Of a stretch of DNA of 64,000 nucleotides, positions 8,853 through 17,682 are shown in pieces. The stretch lies in the NCBI GenBank assembly GCA_041397645.1, contig JAWKWE010000004.1, forward strand, positions 2,604,001 to 2,668,000, read 5' to 3'. The number at the start of each line of letters is the position of its first letter. Positions within the stretch are counted from its first letter, which is position 1. The stretch is from Hyphomicrobiaceae bacterium. GTDB lineage: Bacteria > Pseudomonadota > Alphaproteobacteria > Rhizobiales > Hyphomicrobiaceae. The notes beneath the pieces were generated by a model that had not been told where the DNA came from, did no database searches, and saw nothing but the letters and a program-made list of their open reading frames with translations. The position numbers were made by a program, and so were the translations under genes.

Positions 8853-8910
8853 CGGGGCGCCTTACGTGCTTCCTCTCCTTGGTAGAGATACTAGCACGTG
8901 GCGCCCCGAT
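8851..8910 (-). promoter_or_regulatory. Long hairpin covering the start site of the cNMP-patatin gene
   Basis: The arms 8851-8870 and 8893-8910 pair over 18 base pairs (11 plus 7, with a two-base bulge) around a 22-base loop. On the mRNA the 3' arm contains AAGG and the first two bases of the AUG, and the loop contains AAGGAGAGGA. Folding would therefore hide the translation start. It could also act as a barrier between sodB and this gene, but there is no U-tract, so I favour translational control or an operator. Confidence 0.5.
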
Positions 8911-8981
8911 CGGTGGGCTCAGTCTTCCCATCAAGTTTGACCTTGCGGAAAGGTCTCCGTCTCGAAATGGGCCGGGCCGGA

Positions 8982-9572
8982 TCAGCCCATGAGCTGTTCG
9001 ACGTATTCCCAGTTCACCAGATTGTCGATCCACGCCTCAAGGTACTTCGGGCGCGCGTTGCGATAGTCGATGTAATAGCTGTGCTCCCACACGTCGCAGC
9101 CGAGAATGGGCGTTGCACCGTGCATCAACGGATTTTCGCCGTTGGGCGTCTTGGAGACCTCGAGTTTGCCGTCCTTCAGGGTCAACCAGGCCCAGCCCGA
9201 ACCGAACTGCGTGGTGCCCGCGTTGATGAAGTCGGCGCGCATCTTGTCGTACCCGCCGTAGGCCTCGACCAGCTTTTCGAGCTTGCCCGGCATCTTCTTG
9301 CCGCCGCCGCCCTTCTTCATCCACTGCCAGAAGTGGAGGTGGTTGTAGTGCTGGCCGACGTTGTTGATCACACCGGCGTTCTTATCGGCGAAGGCTTCTT
9401 TGCAGATCTCCTCCAAAGACTTGCCTTCGTACTTTGAACCGGCGAGCAGCTTGTTGCCATTGTCCACGTAAGCTTGATGGTGCTTATCGTGATGGAATTG
9501 TAAGGTTTCTGCCGACATATAGGGCGCGAGCGCGTCGTAGTCATAAGGCAGAGCGGGAAGTTTCAGGGTCAC
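8982..9572 (-). CDS. sodB: Superoxide dismutase (Fe/Mn family)
   Basis: 196 residues from a GTG at 9572 with GGAG ten bases ahead. Converts superoxide to hydrogen peroxide and oxygen. All four metal ligands are present: a His in FHHDKHHQAY, a His in NHLHFWQW, and Asp and His in DVWEHSYYIDY. Length is normal for the family. The run GGGGKKMPGKL in the middle and HYNHLHFW are typical of alphaproteobacterial enzymes annotated as iron-dependent; metal choice cannot be proven from sequence. No signal peptide, so cytoplasmic. The 5' leader contains a small hairpin at 9600-9620. The cNMP-patatin gene follows on the same strand. Confidence 0.95.
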   Translation of the reverse strand: MTLKLPALPYDYDALAPYMSAETLQFHHDKHHQAYVDNGNKLLAGSKYEGKSLEEICKEAFADKNAGVINNVGQHYNHLHFWQWMKKGGGGKKMPGKLEKLVEAYGGYDKMRADFINAGTTQFGSGWAWLTLKDGKLEVSKTPNGENPLMHGATPILGCDVWEHSYYIDYRNARPKYLEAWIDNLVNWEYVEQLMG

Positions 9573-9599
9573 GAGACTAATCTCCAGATGAGGGACGCT

Positions 9600-9620
9600 G
9601 GCCCGAGAGAAATTCGGGCC
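9600..9620 (-). promoter_or_regulatory. Hairpin in the sodB 5' leader
   Basis: Inverted repeat GGCCCGA (9600-9606) and TCGGGCC (9614-9620) with a 7-base loop, 28 to 48 bases upstream of the sodB start. It may be an mRNA-stabilising stem or an operator; nothing in the sequence decides. Confidence 0.35.
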
Positions 9621-9796
9621 GGAGGGAACCTAGTGCGACTTGCCGAATGTGGCAAACGGTCGATTTGCGCGGGGCGGCGCTCAGATCCAACCGTGTAGAC
9701 CCGACAATTACGCGTCATAAAAGCAGAGCAAGGCATCATCTTTTGTCCTTGCGGCGGGAAAACCGGCGAAACGCCCCTGTCTAAAGGAACGGCGAA

Positions 9797-9824
9797 TTGA
9801 CGTCATGAGTTCCCAGATTATATG
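9797..9824 (+). promoter_or_regulatory. Putative promoter of the MacA/MacB-type operon
   Basis: TTGACG (9797-9802) and TATATG (9819-9824) are spaced by 16 bases, about 130 bases before the adaptor gene. The match is good for a housekeeping alphaproteobacterial promoter but unproven. Confidence 0.4.
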
Positions 9825-9956
9825 CAACGCGCGCTTGCAGCGGGTAGCGTAAGAATTGCCACAAAGACTAACAATAGCCCACGGACGAAGAACCGCGATG
9901 GGCGGCGAGCGGGCCGACGGATTTGACCTCGCCTTTGCGTTTTTGTTTGCGAAGAG

Positions 9957-11441
9957 ATGAGGGCACGCATGGAAAGTGCCGCTAGCAGAATGGGCAAGCC
10001 GTTGAAATATCTGTTTACCCTGGGAATTCCATTGGCCTTGGCCGGTCTCGGCGTCGTCTACATGATGGACCCTCGCGGCGGGACGAAGGACGATATTAGC
10101 TACGAGACGGCCTCGGTGGAACGTGGCACGATCCGCAAGATTGTCTCCACGTCCGGCCCGGTACGGGCTCTGGTGACGGTCTCGGTCGGTTCGCAGCTCT
10201 CCGGCCAGATCGACAAGCTCTATGTCGATTTCAACAGTGAGGTTAAGGAGGGCGACCTGATGGCGACCCTCGACTCGCGCACCTATGACGCGAAGGTGGC
10301 TCAGGCCCGGGCGGACTTGCAGGCGGCCCGCGCCGGGCTGCTAAATCAACAGGCGACGATGCAGCGCAATGAAGCGGTGCTGGCACAAGCCAAGCGCAGC
10401 ATCGACCGCCAGGCCACGCTGCAGAAGAAGGGCTTTGCAGCTACGGCGACGTTGGAGAACGCTCAACGCGATTTCGAGATCGCCCAAGCCGACATCGAGG
10501 TTACGAAGGCGCAGATCGAGTCCGCCAAGGCGGTGATCGCGCAGCGCGAGGCGGCGCTTAAACAGGCCGAGGTCGATCTGGATCGCACGCATATTGTTGC
10601 GCCGGTCAACGGGACAGTGATTTCTCGCACGATCGACGTCGGCCAGACCGTTGCCGCCAGCCTTCAGGCACCTGAACTCTTCAAGCTCGCACAGGATTTG
10701 CGTCGGATTAGTATCGAGGCGCAGGTCAACGAGGCTGATGTGGGTGCTGTGGCGGAAGGCAATCCGGTTACGTTCACGGTCGATGCCTATCCCGAGCGGA
10801 CATTCGAAGGAAAGGTCACGCAGGTACGTCTGGCCGCAACCGAGCTTCAAAACGTCGTCACCTATACCGTAATCATCGAGGCTTCCAACGATGATCGGCG
10901 GCTCTTTCCGGGCATGACCGCAAACGTCCAGATCGAAGCGGCAAAGAAAGATGACGCGCTGCGCGTTCCGAACGAGGCGCTTCGTTTTCGGCCGCGTAAC
11001 ACGGACAAATCGGCCAGCGACTCAAGCACTTCCAGAGAGGAACGCACGGACCGTATGCTTGCTCGCCTCAAGACTCAGCTTCAGCTCACCGATACACAGG
11101 AGCAGGTGGTGCGAGACGCCTTGAAAGCGATGCGCAGCTCTTCGTCCATGTCGGGGGCAGAGACCATCGATCGCAGCGCATTGCGTCAGATGATCCAGTC
11201 GACGCTGGAGCAGGCCTTGCGGCCACTGATGAGCGATGCCCAGATGCCGGCATTCGACAAATGGAAATCGGGACGTGCGGAGTCGCGTTCGGGCGACGTC
11301 TATGTGCTGGATGCCAAGGGCGAACCAGAGCGGCGCTTCGTGAAGCTCGGCATCTCCGACGATCAGTTCAGCGAGATCGCAGGCGGAAACCTCGAAGAAG
11401 GCGAGCGGGTCGTCGTGCGCGCACGTTCGACAAGCAAATGA
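9957..11441 (+). CDS. MacA-like periplasmic adaptor (membrane fusion protein) with extra helical insert
   Basis: 494 residues from ATG 9957; a second ATG at 9969 is an alternative. One N-terminal membrane helix (about 16-36), then the lipoyl half-domains flanking a long alpha-hairpin (about 105-208), a beta-barrel (250-330) and the membrane-proximal tail (450-490), as in MacA/HlyD-type adaptors that bridge a MacB-type ABC permease to an outer-membrane channel. Between barrel and tail, residues about 350-445 form an insert (LKTQLQLTDTQEQVVRDALKAM) that looks like the helical repeats of Spy/CpxP-type proteins. The gene overlaps the ATPase gene by ATGA, so the three genes form one operon. Cargo is unknown. 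Confidence 0.88.
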   Translation: MRARMESAASRMGKPLKYLFTLGIPLALAGLGVVYMMDPRGGTKDDISYETASVERGTIRKIVSTSGPVRALVTVSVGSQLSGQIDKLYVDFNSEVKEGDLMATLDSRTYDAKVAQARADLQAARAGLLNQQATMQRNEAVLAQAKRSIDRQATLQKKGFAATATLENAQRDFEIAQADIEVTKAQIESAKAVIAQREAALKQAEVDLDRTHIVAPVNGTVISRTIDVGQTVAASLQAPELFKLAQDLRRISIEAQVNEADVGAVAEGNPVTFTVDAYPERTFEGKVTQVRLAATELQNVVTYTVIIEASNDDRRLFPGMTANVQIEAAKKDDALRVPNEALRFRPRNTDKSASDSSTSREERTDRMLARLKTQLQLTDTQEQVVRDALKAMRSSSSMSGAETIDRSALRQMIQSTLEQALRPLMSDAQMPAFDKWKSGRAESRSGDVYVLDAKGEPERRFVKLGISDDQFSEIAGGNLEEGERVVVRARSTSK

Positions 11442-12217
11442 CGGCTTTAGCGCTCGATGTCGCCGCAGCTGGTGCTGCCCGGAAGGCGCCGGCAGCGGGT
11501 GCGCCTCCTCTCATCCGCGCCGACAACGTATTCAAGACCTACACGATGGGTGACCAGGTCGTACGCGCTCTCGACGGCGTATCGCTCGACATCGAGGAGG
11601 GCGACTTCGTTGCAATCATGGGCGCTTCCGGTTCCGGTAAGTCGACTATGATGAACCTCATCGGCGCGCTCGATGTGCCAACGTCGGGTACGCTCTACAT
11701 CGACGGGCGCAATATCTCGGATATGAATGCCGACGAATTGGCCGACCTTCGTAACCGGCGTATCGGGTTCGTGTTTCAGCAGTTCAATCTGCTGGCGCGC
11801 ACACCGGCGTTACGCCAAGTCATGCTGCCGCTGCTGTACGCTCATCCGCGCCCAGCCGACCCGCAGGCGATGGCGATCGAACGCTTGCGCCAAGTTGGAC
11901 TGGCAGAGCGTGCGGATCATCATCCCCGCCAGCTTTCTGGCGGCCAGCAGCAGCGCGTCGCAATTGCCCGCGCGCTGGTCAACAATCCCAAGATCCTGCT
12001 CGCGGACGAGCCGACTGGAGCGCTCGACACCAAGACGTCGGAAGAGATCATGGCATTGTTCTGTGCTCTCAACGAGCAGGGCATTACCGTGATCATTGTT
12101 ACGCACGAGCCCGATATCGCCGAGTTTGCGCGCCGCCGGCTTACGTTCCGCGACGGGCGCATCGTCGATGACACGATCAATACGCACCGCCGCAAACCCA
12201 TCGGAGGCGTGACGTGA
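11438..12217 (+). CDS. ABC transporter ATP-binding protein (MacB/LolD type)
   Basis: 259 residues from the ATG at 11438 that overlaps the adaptor stop codon (ATGA). It carries Walker A GASGSGKST, the Q-loop FQQFNLLART, the signature LSGGQQQR, Walker B LLADEPTGALD and the H-loop THEPD, all typical of the LolD/MacB subgroup that drives mechanotransmission rather than classical substrate transport. A short Ala-rich N-terminal extension precedes the core. In E. coli MacB this ATPase is fused to the permease; here they are separate polypeptides. Cytoplasmic, membrane-associated with the next gene's product. Gene order adaptor-ATPase-permease is standard. Confidence 0.93.
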   Translation: MTALALDVAAAGAARKAPAAGAPPLIRADNVFKTYTMGDQVVRALDGVSLDIEEGDFVAIMGASGSGKSTMMNLIGALDVPTSGTLYIDGRNISDMNADELADLRNRRIGFVFQQFNLLARTPALRQVMLPLLYAHPRPADPQAMAIERLRQVGLAERADHHPRQLSGGQQQRVAIARALVNNPKILLADEPTGALDTKTSEEIMALFCALNEQGITVIIVTHEPDIAEFARRRLTFRDGRIVDDTINTHRRKPIGGVT

Positions 12218-13446
12218 CCTTTCTTGACAGCCTGGAAGTTGCGTGGTCAGCGTTGCGCGCCAATCTCATGCGTTCGATCCTCACCACGCTCGGCATCATC
12301 ATAGGCGTGGCTTCCGTAATCGTTCTGGTGGCAGTCGGGTCGGGTGCGCGCAGCGACGTGGAAAGCAAGATTGCGTCGCTCGGTTCCAACATGCTGGTGG
12401 TATTTTCCGGTTCGAGCCGCGTTCGTGGGCGTGCGGGTGGCGCAGGCACCGACAAGGAACTCTCGGAAGGCGATCTCAACGCGCTCCACAACGGCATCGG
12501 AGGCGTAACTGCCATTTCCGGCCAGCTCAATGGATCAGGCCCTGTTGTTTATGGAAACGCCAACTGGACAACCACGCTGAGCGGCGTGCATCCCGATTAT
12601 CTCACCGTTCGCGATTGGCCGTTGGAATCCGGGCGTGATTTTACCGTGCAAGACCTTAGGTCTTCGGCGCGGGTGGCAATTCTCGGCCAAAGCGTTGTGA
12701 AGCAACTATTCCCGGGTCAAGACCCTCTCGGTGCACGAATTCGCATAAAGAACACCCCGTTCCAGGTTGTTGGCGTTCTGTCGGCAAAGGGCTCTTCAAG
12801 CTTCGGGCGAGATCAGGACGACCTTGTTTTGCTTCCGATGACAATTGCCCGCAATCAGATCTTGGGTAAAAGCGGTGTCACGCCGGATCAGGTCGGGCAG
12901 ATATATATTAAGTTCGACGAGCAAACCAATCTAGCTGATGCGCAGGAAGAGATTGAAACGCTGCTGCGCCAAAGGCGTCGTGTAAAAGCTGGCGATGAGG
13001 ACAATTTCAACGTGCGAAATCTCGCCGAGTTCATGAAGGCTCGCACGGAAGTCTTGAGCACGATGACTTATCTGCTTGGCGCGACCTCGGCGATTTCGCT
13101 TATCGTCGGCGGCATCGGCATCATGAATATCATGCTCGTATCCGTGACAGAGCGAACGCGGGAAATTGGTTTGAGGATGGCAGTTGGTGGACGCCGTCGC
13201 GATATTATGCGCCAATTTCTGGTCGAAGCTGTAAGTCTTTGTCTTATTGGCGGGCTGATAGGCACCGTTCTGGGCGTTCTGGCTACTTTGGTATTGGCTC
13301 AGGCCGGTCAAATGCCTGTATTAATTTCTCCAAGCGTGATTTTCCTGGCAATGGGTGCTGCAGCGGCAACAGGCGTCTTTTTCGGCTTCTTTCCTGCTCG
13401 ACGCGCCGCTCACCTTAATCCCATCGATGCATTGCGCAGTGAATAG
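12214..13446 (+). CDS. MacB-type ABC transporter permease (FtsX/MacB_PCD)
   Basis: 410 residues from a GTG at 12214, overlapping the ATPase stop (GTGA). Layout is that of the four-helix MacB/LolC permeases: a first membrane helix near residues 20-42 (TTLGIIIGVASVIVLVAVGSG), a large periplasmic domain (about 45-285), then three helices (about 290-405) with GGIGIMNIMLVSVTERTREIGLR and the C-terminal ARRAAHLNPIDALR. Together with the adaptor and ATPase it should form a tripartite exporter for a peptide, antibiotic or lipid-like compound; the outer-membrane partner is not encoded here. G+C falls slightly toward its end. Family certain, substrate unknown. Confidence 0.92.
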   Translation: MTFLDSLEVAWSALRANLMRSILTTLGIIIGVASVIVLVAVGSGARSDVESKIASLGSNMLVVFSGSSRVRGRAGGAGTDKELSEGDLNALHNGIGGVTAISGQLNGSGPVVYGNANWTTTLSGVHPDYLTVRDWPLESGRDFTVQDLRSSARVAILGQSVVKQLFPGQDPLGARIRIKNTPFQVVGVLSAKGSSSFGRDQDDLVLLPMTIARNQILGKSGVTPDQVGQIYIKFDEQTNLADAQEEIETLLRQRRRVKAGDEDNFNVRNLAEFMKARTEVLSTMTYLLGATSAISLIVGGIGIMNIMLVSVTERTREIGLRMAVGGRRRDIMRQFLVEAVSLCLIGGLIGTVLGVLATLVLAQAGQMPVLISPSVIFLAMGAAAATGVFFGFFPARRAAHLNPIDALRSE

Positions 13447-13576
13447 ACTGCGATATAAAGTCTCGATCTTAACGAATTTTGCATGAAAAATAATAACAGA
13501 GTGTCAGCTCCCCCTTGGCGCAGGCAGTGTAGTTCGTTTAAGCGTTAAGCAGTGAGTTCAGACGGGATTCAGTAGC

Positions 13577-13933
13577 GTGAGACAAAAAACATCCAGAAAC
13601 ACTATCAGTGGCAATCTAGACAAAATGTCTTTGAAAGAGCTGGTAGAACTTGAAACGCGTGTGGCAAAGGCGATTGCCGTGATGCGCGACAAGGAGCGTA
13701 GCGAACTTAAGCGCAAAATGGCTGAAATGGCTGACGCTCACGGCTTTTCCGTCAATGAGCTTTTCGGGGGCGGCCGTGGGGGACGCGGCGCTGGTAAGTC
13801 AAAGTCTATTGGCGTTGCGCGTTATGCAAACCCGGAAAATAAGTTGGATACCTGGACGGGCAGGGGGCGCAAACCAAATTGGTTACTTGAGCGCTTGAAG
13901 AAGGGCGCGAAGCTCGAAGATTTCGCAATCTGA
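13577..13933 (+). CDS. H-NS/HvrA-like histone-family DNA-binding protein
   Basis: 118 residues. N-terminal coiled coil (about 17-58: MSLKELVELETRVAKAI, RDKERSELKRKMAEM) for oligomerisation, a flexible glycine-rich linker (GGGRGGRGAGK), then the DNA-binding tail with DTWTGRGRKPNWL (about 90-104), matching the H-NS core TWTGxGRxPxW. Such proteins bind the minor groove of AT-rich DNA and silence or bend promoters; the alphaproteobacterial relative HvrA regulates photosynthesis and nitrogen genes. Start is uncertain: GTG 13577 has a weak upstream signal and ATG 13625 (residue 17) is an alternative. The DNA before it is AT-rich relative to neighbours. Apparently transcribed alone. Confidence 0.88.
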   Translation: MRQKTSRNTISGNLDKMSLKELVELETRVAKAIAVMRDKERSELKRKMAEMADAHGFSVNELFGGGRGGRGAGKSKSIGVARYANPENKLDTWTGRGRKPNWLLERLKKGAKLEDFAI

Positions 13934-14063
13934 TTTCGCTCGAAGGCAGATATCGCAAACGGCTCGACATGCAATGCATATCGGGGCGTTTTCATTTGTC
14001 CCGATGCCGGTATGACTGTTTTCCTTGTCTAGCGGTCTATGGATTACGAATGCCGCTTCAGAG

Positions 14064-14302
14064 TTAGTTTGTGAAGCGGATACCAACCATCACATTGACG
14101 CTGTTTGCGTCCTGGGCGTCATTTGTGTTGCGACTGTTGGAGCCGAGCAAAGGGCCGAACATTCGCAGTCACGACTGAAGAACGCAGGATTGCGTTCGTG
14201 ATTGTAGTGGAGGTGGCCGTAGCCGACCTCGAATAGGGTACAAGACTCTGGTCTTTCAGTAGCAGGAGCCCGACCGATTGTTGGATCAGAAGGTTATCGA
14301 AT
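14064..14302 (-). pseudogene. Decayed outer-membrane beta-barrel protein (C-terminal remnant)
   Basis: Three minus-strand frames together read like the end of one barrel protein: FDNLLIQQSVGLLLL near 14300, then EVGYGHLHYNHERNP in a second frame (about 14190-14225), then MFGPLLGSN running to NVMVGIRFTN and a stop at 14064. The final pattern of alternating hydrophobic residues ending in an aromatic-containing strand is typical of outer-membrane barrels. At least two frameshifts and no start codon mean it is not functional. The protein family cannot be named from so little. Confidence 0.35.
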
Positions 14303-14695
14303 GTCGCGTCGCGCGCGTAGGCTCTGCATTTGCGGGTCGTGCGGATTGCTCAAATAGTTGGTGTCCAGCGGAAGTAAGCATTCGAATTACCTCGCGGGGT
14401 GTTTTGCGAGGTCGCGCATTGATGGCGAACCTTCGCTTTGTATCTTCAATTTGATGCCTGCCTGAGCGAGTAGCTGCGGTTATTTTTCGTGTTATCAGTG
14501 GCTTGTTGCGGGTCTGTGGGACCGCCTCGGGAGGCGCCCGCAGGAGGCTGGTCGGGGCGTGATAGCGAGGCTGTGCGCGCCTACTTCCAGCGGTGATTAC
14601 GCTGAACAAGCTTTGGAGCCGGATGGGGCGAGCGCTGAGGCTGCCGCGACGCTTGCCCGACAGCGGGCCCCTTCGCTAACCCAAAGCCAGCTGAT

Positions 14696-14722
14696 TTAGC
14701 ACTCACGTCTTGACACTGCTAA
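14696..14722 (+). promoter_or_regulatory. CIRCE-like operator of groESL (HrcA site)
   Basis: TTAGCACTC, nine bases, then CACTGCTAA. The left half is a perfect match to the CIRCE inverted repeat and the right half matches GAGTGCTAA at 7 of 9 positions. It overlaps the -35 element, as expected for repression by HrcA at normal temperature. hrcA is not in the window. Confidence 0.8.
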
Positions 14723-14739
14723 CAGGTCCACCCCATATA
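14710..14739 (+). promoter_or_regulatory. Putative groESL promoter
   Basis: TTGACA (14710-14715) and CATATA (14734-14739) with an 18-base spacer. The -35 box lies inside the CIRCE-like repeat. The leader to the groES ATG is about 120 bases. Confidence 0.55.
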
Positions 14740-14869
14740 CCGCTCGGCCGGACTTTCCGGCGCGCTGGTGGGGTGGCTCTTTTCGAAGTCGGCTGTCCGC
14801 TAGAGCGCCGCGACGGCTCCGGCACGAAATCAGAAACCAGAAAATTGTTTAGATCATGAGGTTTACCCC

Positions 14870-15184
14870 ATGAAGTTCCGTCCTCTCCATGACCGCGTCG
14901 TTGTCAAGCGGCTCGAGGAAAACACGAAGACCGCCGGCGGCATTATCATTCCCGACACTGCCAAGGAAAAGCCTCAGCAGGGCGAAATCGTCGCTGTCGG
15001 CCCCGGCGCTCGCGACGAATCGGGCAAGGTCAATGCCCTCGACGTTAAGGTCGGTGATCGCGTTTTGTTCGGCAAGTGGTCGGGCACCGAGGTCAAGATC
15101 GACGGCCAGGATCTCCTGATCATGAAGGAGACCGACATTCTTGGCGTGCTCGAAGGCGCTGCCAAGGCCAAGGTCGCAGCCTGA
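14870..15184 (+). CDS. groES: Co-chaperonin GroES (Cpn10)
   Basis: 104 residues, the standard length being about 95-104. It has the conserved N-terminus KFRPLHDRVVVKR, the mobile loop (NTKTAGGIIIPDTAKEKP, about 18-35) that binds GroEL, and the core VGPGARDESG and VLFGKWSGTEVK. It forms the heptameric lid of the chaperonin cage in the cytoplasm. The groEL gene follows after 48 bases and shares its CIRCE-controlled promoter. A downstream copy elsewhere in the genome is possible, as many Hyphomicrobiales have several groESL operons. Confidence 0.97.
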   Translation: MKFRPLHDRVVVKRLEENTKTAGGIIIPDTAKEKPQQGEIVAVGPGARDESGKVNALDVKVGDRVLFGKWSGTEVKIDGQDLLIMKETDILGVLEGAAKAKVAA

Positions 15185-15232
15185 TCACAATCGCATAAAT
15201 CAAACCCTCGCATCGATTAGGAGTTGCTTCAC

Positions 15233-16876
<1,644 letters not shown>

Positions 16877-16920
16877 GAAGCCCCCGGGGCGGTTCAACGC
16901 TTCGGCTCGATAGCAAAACG

Positions 16921-16950
16921 AAAAGCCCCGGAGAGATCCGGGGCTTTTTT
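16921..16950. terminator. Bidirectional intrinsic terminator between groEL and btaB
   Basis: AAAAGCCCCGG (16921-16931), a six-base loop, then CCGGGGCTTTTTT (16938-16950). The stem has seven G-C-rich pairs extended by A-T pairs, with T-runs on both strands, so it can end groEL and the convergent btaB transcript. Confidence 0.9.
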
Positions 16951-17018
16951 GCAGCCGCACCAGGTGCGCCGCACGAATTGAACCGTGGGACGTGCCCAGG
17001 TTCGCTTTCGAATGAAAA

Positions 17019-17672
17019 TCATGGACCGCGTTTGAGCACCGCGTAAGCCGAATATCCGCGCGGGGATTGCTCGAATCGCGTCGACAGGCCGTTTGCGGCA
17101 GCGACAGAGCAGGCCACCGTTTCGAGGTTGAGGCGGGGCGTCACATTGTAGTGCTTCAGAAAGAGACGGAACGCCCAGCGGGGGCCGTTGGGCAGTCGAT
17201 CCATCGAACCAAAATCGACGATCGACAACTCCCCGCCGGGGTTAAGGGCGCGCACCGCGCACTCGATCGCGAGCGGCCAATTCGGGATCATCGACAAAGC
17301 ATATGAAATGAAGATGCGGTCAGCACCAGCAAGACCGAACATGGCTTGAAGATCGAAATCAGTCGCATCGCCTTGAGCGAGTTTGACGCGGTTCTCAAGG
17401 CCGTTCTTTTGGACGGAGGCTGCCGCTGTGCGGAGCATCTCCGAGGAGATGTCGAAACCGTAGAACGAAGCGTTGGGATAGCGCCGCGCGGCCCGCACGA
17501 TATTCCAGCCCGTGCCGCAGGCAATCTCCACGACGCTGCCGCCGTCGGGGGGTGCCAGCTCCTTGATCAGCCGGCCCCGCCAGAGCAGATAATGGGTTCG
17601 GGTGGCGTCATAGACGTGACGTTGAAAGCGGTATTGGCGGTCCATCTTGGTCGCCGCTGAGATCGCGCCCAT
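17019..17672 (-). CDS. btaB: SAM-dependent N-methyltransferase BtaB (betaine lipid synthesis)
   Basis: 217 residues from the ATG at 17672, ten bases after the btaA stop and with AAGGAAG ahead of it; the frame is open further upstream but that part overlaps btaA. The Rossmann methyltransferase motifs are clear: VVEIACGTGWNIVRAA (motif I), FYGFDISSEMLRTA, GDATDFD and GGELSIVDFGSMD. BtaB methylates diacylglyceryl-homoserine three times to the betaine lipid DGTS, on the inner membrane. The adjacency to BtaA is the main reason for the specific name; alone it would be only a class I methyltransferase. Length agrees with rhizobial BtaB (about 210-220 residues). Confidence 0.88.
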   Translation of the reverse strand: MGAISAATKMDRQYRFQRHVYDATRTHYLLWRGRLIKELAPPDGGSVVEIACGTGWNIVRAARRYPNASFYGFDISSEMLRTAAASVQKNGLENRVKLAQGDATDFDLQAMFGLAGADRIFISYALSMIPNWPLAIECAVRALNPGGELSIVDFGSMDRLPNGPRWAFRLFLKHYNVTPRLNLETVACSVAAANGLSTRFEQSPRGYSAYAVLKRGP

Positions 17673-17682
17673 GCTCGCTTCC

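Larger units (their letters stand above)
9573..9956. other. Divergent control region between sodB and the efflux operon
   Basis: 384 bases without a credible gene. It holds the sodB leader hairpin on one side and a probable sigma-70-type promoter (9797-9824) for the efflux operon on the other. I see no known operator of an iron or oxidative-stress regulator. Confidence 0.5.
13934..14869. other. Gene-poor stretch before groES
   Basis: About 940 bases with no intact gene I can support. It contains the remains of an outer-membrane protein gene on the minus strand (14064-14302) and, at its right end, the CIRCE-like operator and promoter of groESL. The 107-codon minus-strand frame at 14286-14609 has no ribosome-binding site and a basic, low-complexity composition, so I leave it out. 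Confidence 0.6.

Noticed and set aside
8851..8910. Long inverted repeat as an insertion-sequence or transposon end
   Set aside because: There is no transposase, target duplication or second copy; position exactly over a start codon fits regulation better.
14286..14609. 107-codon minus-strand frame before groES
   Set aside because: Basic, low-complexity composition, no ribosome-binding site and no family likeness.
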